NCBI GenBank assembly: GCA_003246255.1 | Contig: QKAX01000139.1 | Coordinates: 1-43,214 of the forward strand | DNA length: 43,214 bases | DNA from: Demequina lutea | Lineage (GTDB): Bacteria; Actinomycetota; Actinomycetes; Actinomycetales; Demequinaceae | Direction: 5' to 3' | Shown: positions 42,001 to 43,214 of the stretch, piece after piece | How positions within the stretch are numbered: position 1 is the stretch's first letter | Layout: every line of letters begins with the position of its first letter | Position numbers and translations under genes: made by a program | Notes under the pieces: generated by a model | The model's database searches: none | Seen by the model: the letters and a program-made list of their open reading frames with translations, nothing else | What the model was told of the DNA's origin: nothing

Positions 42001-43214
42001 ATGAGCCAAGGCTTTCGGGGGGGACCGGGGCGCTGGTGCCCCAACTGCGGGACGCGCGCGTCGCCAAGCGCGGTGACGTGCGTCGCATGTGGGCTTGAGC
42101 TCGCGTCGCGGGTCGCGCGCGATCTCGAGGGCGCGAACGGATCCATCTATGCGCTGCGCGAGAGGCGCGATGCGCTGGAGGCGGACCTCGCCGCGGTGTC
42201 CGAGTCCCTCGAGCAGTGGACGGCGTACCGCGACAGGATCGTCGAGACGATCGCGCCGGCGCCGGCGCCCGCCGCGCACGTGGCCGATGCCGCGCCGTGG
42301 GCGGCCGTTCCGCTTCCGCGCGGGTTTGTGCCCGAGCCGCTTGGCGCCCCTGCCGAGGCCTGCGTCGACCCGCCTGCCGAGCATGCAGCGCCCGCCGCCC
42401 CTGCCGCGGTCGCCGAGCTGCAGCCCGGGTCATGGGTCGCGCCTGCGGCGGCGCCGATCGCCGCGGCCGTCGCCTCTCAGCCCGCGCCACGTGCGCGCCC
42501 CGAGCGGCGCCTCTCCGCCGCCGCGCTCCTCGGCGTGGCCGGAGCCGCGCTCGTCATCATCGCTGGCATCGTCTTTGTGGCCGCGTCGTGGGCCACGTAC
42601 GAGTCGTGGGCGAGGGGCCTCATTCTGCTGGTGTTCGCAGCGACATTCGCCGCCATCGCGGACCTTGCGACGCGGCGCGACTTCGCCACCATCGGCGGTG
42701 CTCTCGGAGTGGTGGGAGCGGGCTTCGTGGGCGTGGCCGTATACGCCTTCGGCTCCACGGAGACGCGCATCGCGCCCTACACGACTCCCATCGCGCTGGT
42801 CGTGGCGAGCGCCGCGGGGCTCGCGCTCGCGGCCCGCCGCATCAAGGCGGTGGGCGGCGCCGCCGCGGGCGGCACGGTGTTGGCGGGCCTTGCCCTCTCG
42901 ATCGAGCTGGCGGCCAGGGCTCCCGGCGGCACCGAGAACATGGCTCGCTATGTGATCGGTGCGTCGCTCGCGGGCGCAGCCGTGTTCGCGAGCCGGCCGC
43001 TGTGGCGCACCCCCGCCCAGCGCGGAATCGTCGCCTGGGGTGGGGTAGCGCTCGCGTACACCGGAATCCCGTTTGCCCTGGGCCTGAGTTCGCGCCTCAC
43101 CGAGCGGCCAGCCCTCGCGGCCGTCGCGATGGCGCTCTCGCTCGCCGCTGTGGCTGCGGTGGCCTGGTGGCGCCCGCGATGGGCGTCGGGCGTGCTGACG
43201 GCGTTCGTGACGGC
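42001..43214 (+). CDS. Zinc-ribbon multi-TM membrane protein (partial, C-terminus beyond window)
   Basis: Open from ATG 42001 to the window end (404 codons). The N-terminus has a zinc ribbon, CPNCG...CVACG at residues 13-34, then a helical, probably coiled-coil segment (ALRERRDALEADLAAVSESL), a Pro/Ala-rich linker to about residue 165, and at least eight TM helices. This order resembles actinobacterial proteins annotated as SCO7613 C-terminal-domain membrane proteins, whose function is not established. The zinc ribbon is at the N-terminus, as in the SPFH-operon protein at 30340, but the two are otherwise unrelated. Confidence 0.8.
   Translation, partial: MSQGFRGGPGRWCPNCGTRASPSAVTCVACGLELASRVARDLEGANGSIYALRERRDALEADLAAVSESLEQWTAYRDRIVETIAPAPAPAAHVADAAPWAAVPLPRGFVPEPLGAPAEACVDPPAEHAAPAAPAAVAELQPGSWVAPAAAPIAAAVASQPAPRARPERRLSAAALLGVAGAALVIIAGIVFVAASWATYESWARGLILLVFAATFAAIADLATRRDFATIGGALGVVGAGFVGVAVYAFGSTETRIAPYTTPIALVVASAAGLALAARRIKAVGGAAAGGTVLAGLALSIELAARAPGGTENMARYVIGASLAGAAVFASRPLWRTPAQRGIVAWGGVALAYTGIPFALGLSSRLTERPALAAVAMALSLAAVAAVAWWRPRWASGVLTAFVT

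Noticed and set aside
1-43214. tRNA, rRNA, CRISPR arrays, IS elements
   Set aside because: No cloverleaf-like segments in gaps, no regularly spaced repeats and no transposase-like products were seen; a dedicated scan would be needed to exclude a small RNA.

Overview
This is a GC-rich, densely coded chromosomal segment of an actinomycete, most likely a Micrococcales-type genus such as those of the Demequinaceae or Cellulomonadaceae. The genus-level guess is an inference from gene content and codon usage; no rRNA or other phylogenetic marker is present. No tRNA, rRNA, CRISPR array, IS element or prophage gene was found. No gene-free stretch exceeds 300 bases; the longest are 2779-3061 and 28892-29169.

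Layout. (1) 1-2778, minus: a glycine betaine/proline-type ABC importer (ATPase with CBS domains, permease, substrate-binding lipoprotein cut by the window edge); the permease reading frame is broken. (2) 3062-5398, minus: acyl-CoA thioesterase II, group II truncated haemoglobin and an MscS channel. (3) 5464-8327, plus: 4-alpha-glucanotransferase and an unknown membrane protein. (4) 8360-17657: two paralogous M1 aminopeptidases (minus) flank a plus-strand TetR - ABC ATPase - ABC permease exporter cassette, whose permease has a 5-bp tandem duplication that shifts its frame, and a small unknown membrane protein. (5) 17727-19347: pnuC and a NadR-like bifunctional enzyme for nicotinamide riboside uptake and conversion to NAD. 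(6) 19352-26014: six tightly overlapping genes: MoxR-type AAA ATPase, unknown protein, a zincin (HExxH) + VWA protein, unknown helical protein, a PaaK-like adenylate-forming enzyme and a lipoprotein. This is the best candidate for an undescribed system. (7) 26011-28891: a membrane diguanylate cyclase and an MFS exporter. (8) 29170-32035: an SPFH-SHOCT protein, a two-zinc-ribbon protein and a one-TM small protein, resembling the Bacillus YdjI/YdjG membrane-stress partners of PspA but without PspA here. (9) 32132-41858: a transporter-rich region with four MFS proteins, a ClC channel with CBS domains, a MarR regulator and an MsbA-like ABC exporter. (10) 42001-end: a zinc-ribbon multi-TM protein, cut by the window edge.

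A recurrent feature is promoter geometry. At nine genes a TANNNT hexamer lies exactly 6 nt before the ATG/GTG, with little or no Shine-Dalgarno sequence. This fits leaderless transcription, which is common in actinobacteria, and it helps decide several starts (pnuC GTG at 17727, MoxR ATG at 19352, MarR ATG at 37915). Genes inside operons instead overlap by ATGA/GTGA-type junctions. A TetR operator pair and a MarR operator are readable in the sequence and overlie the promoters of their own regulator genes.
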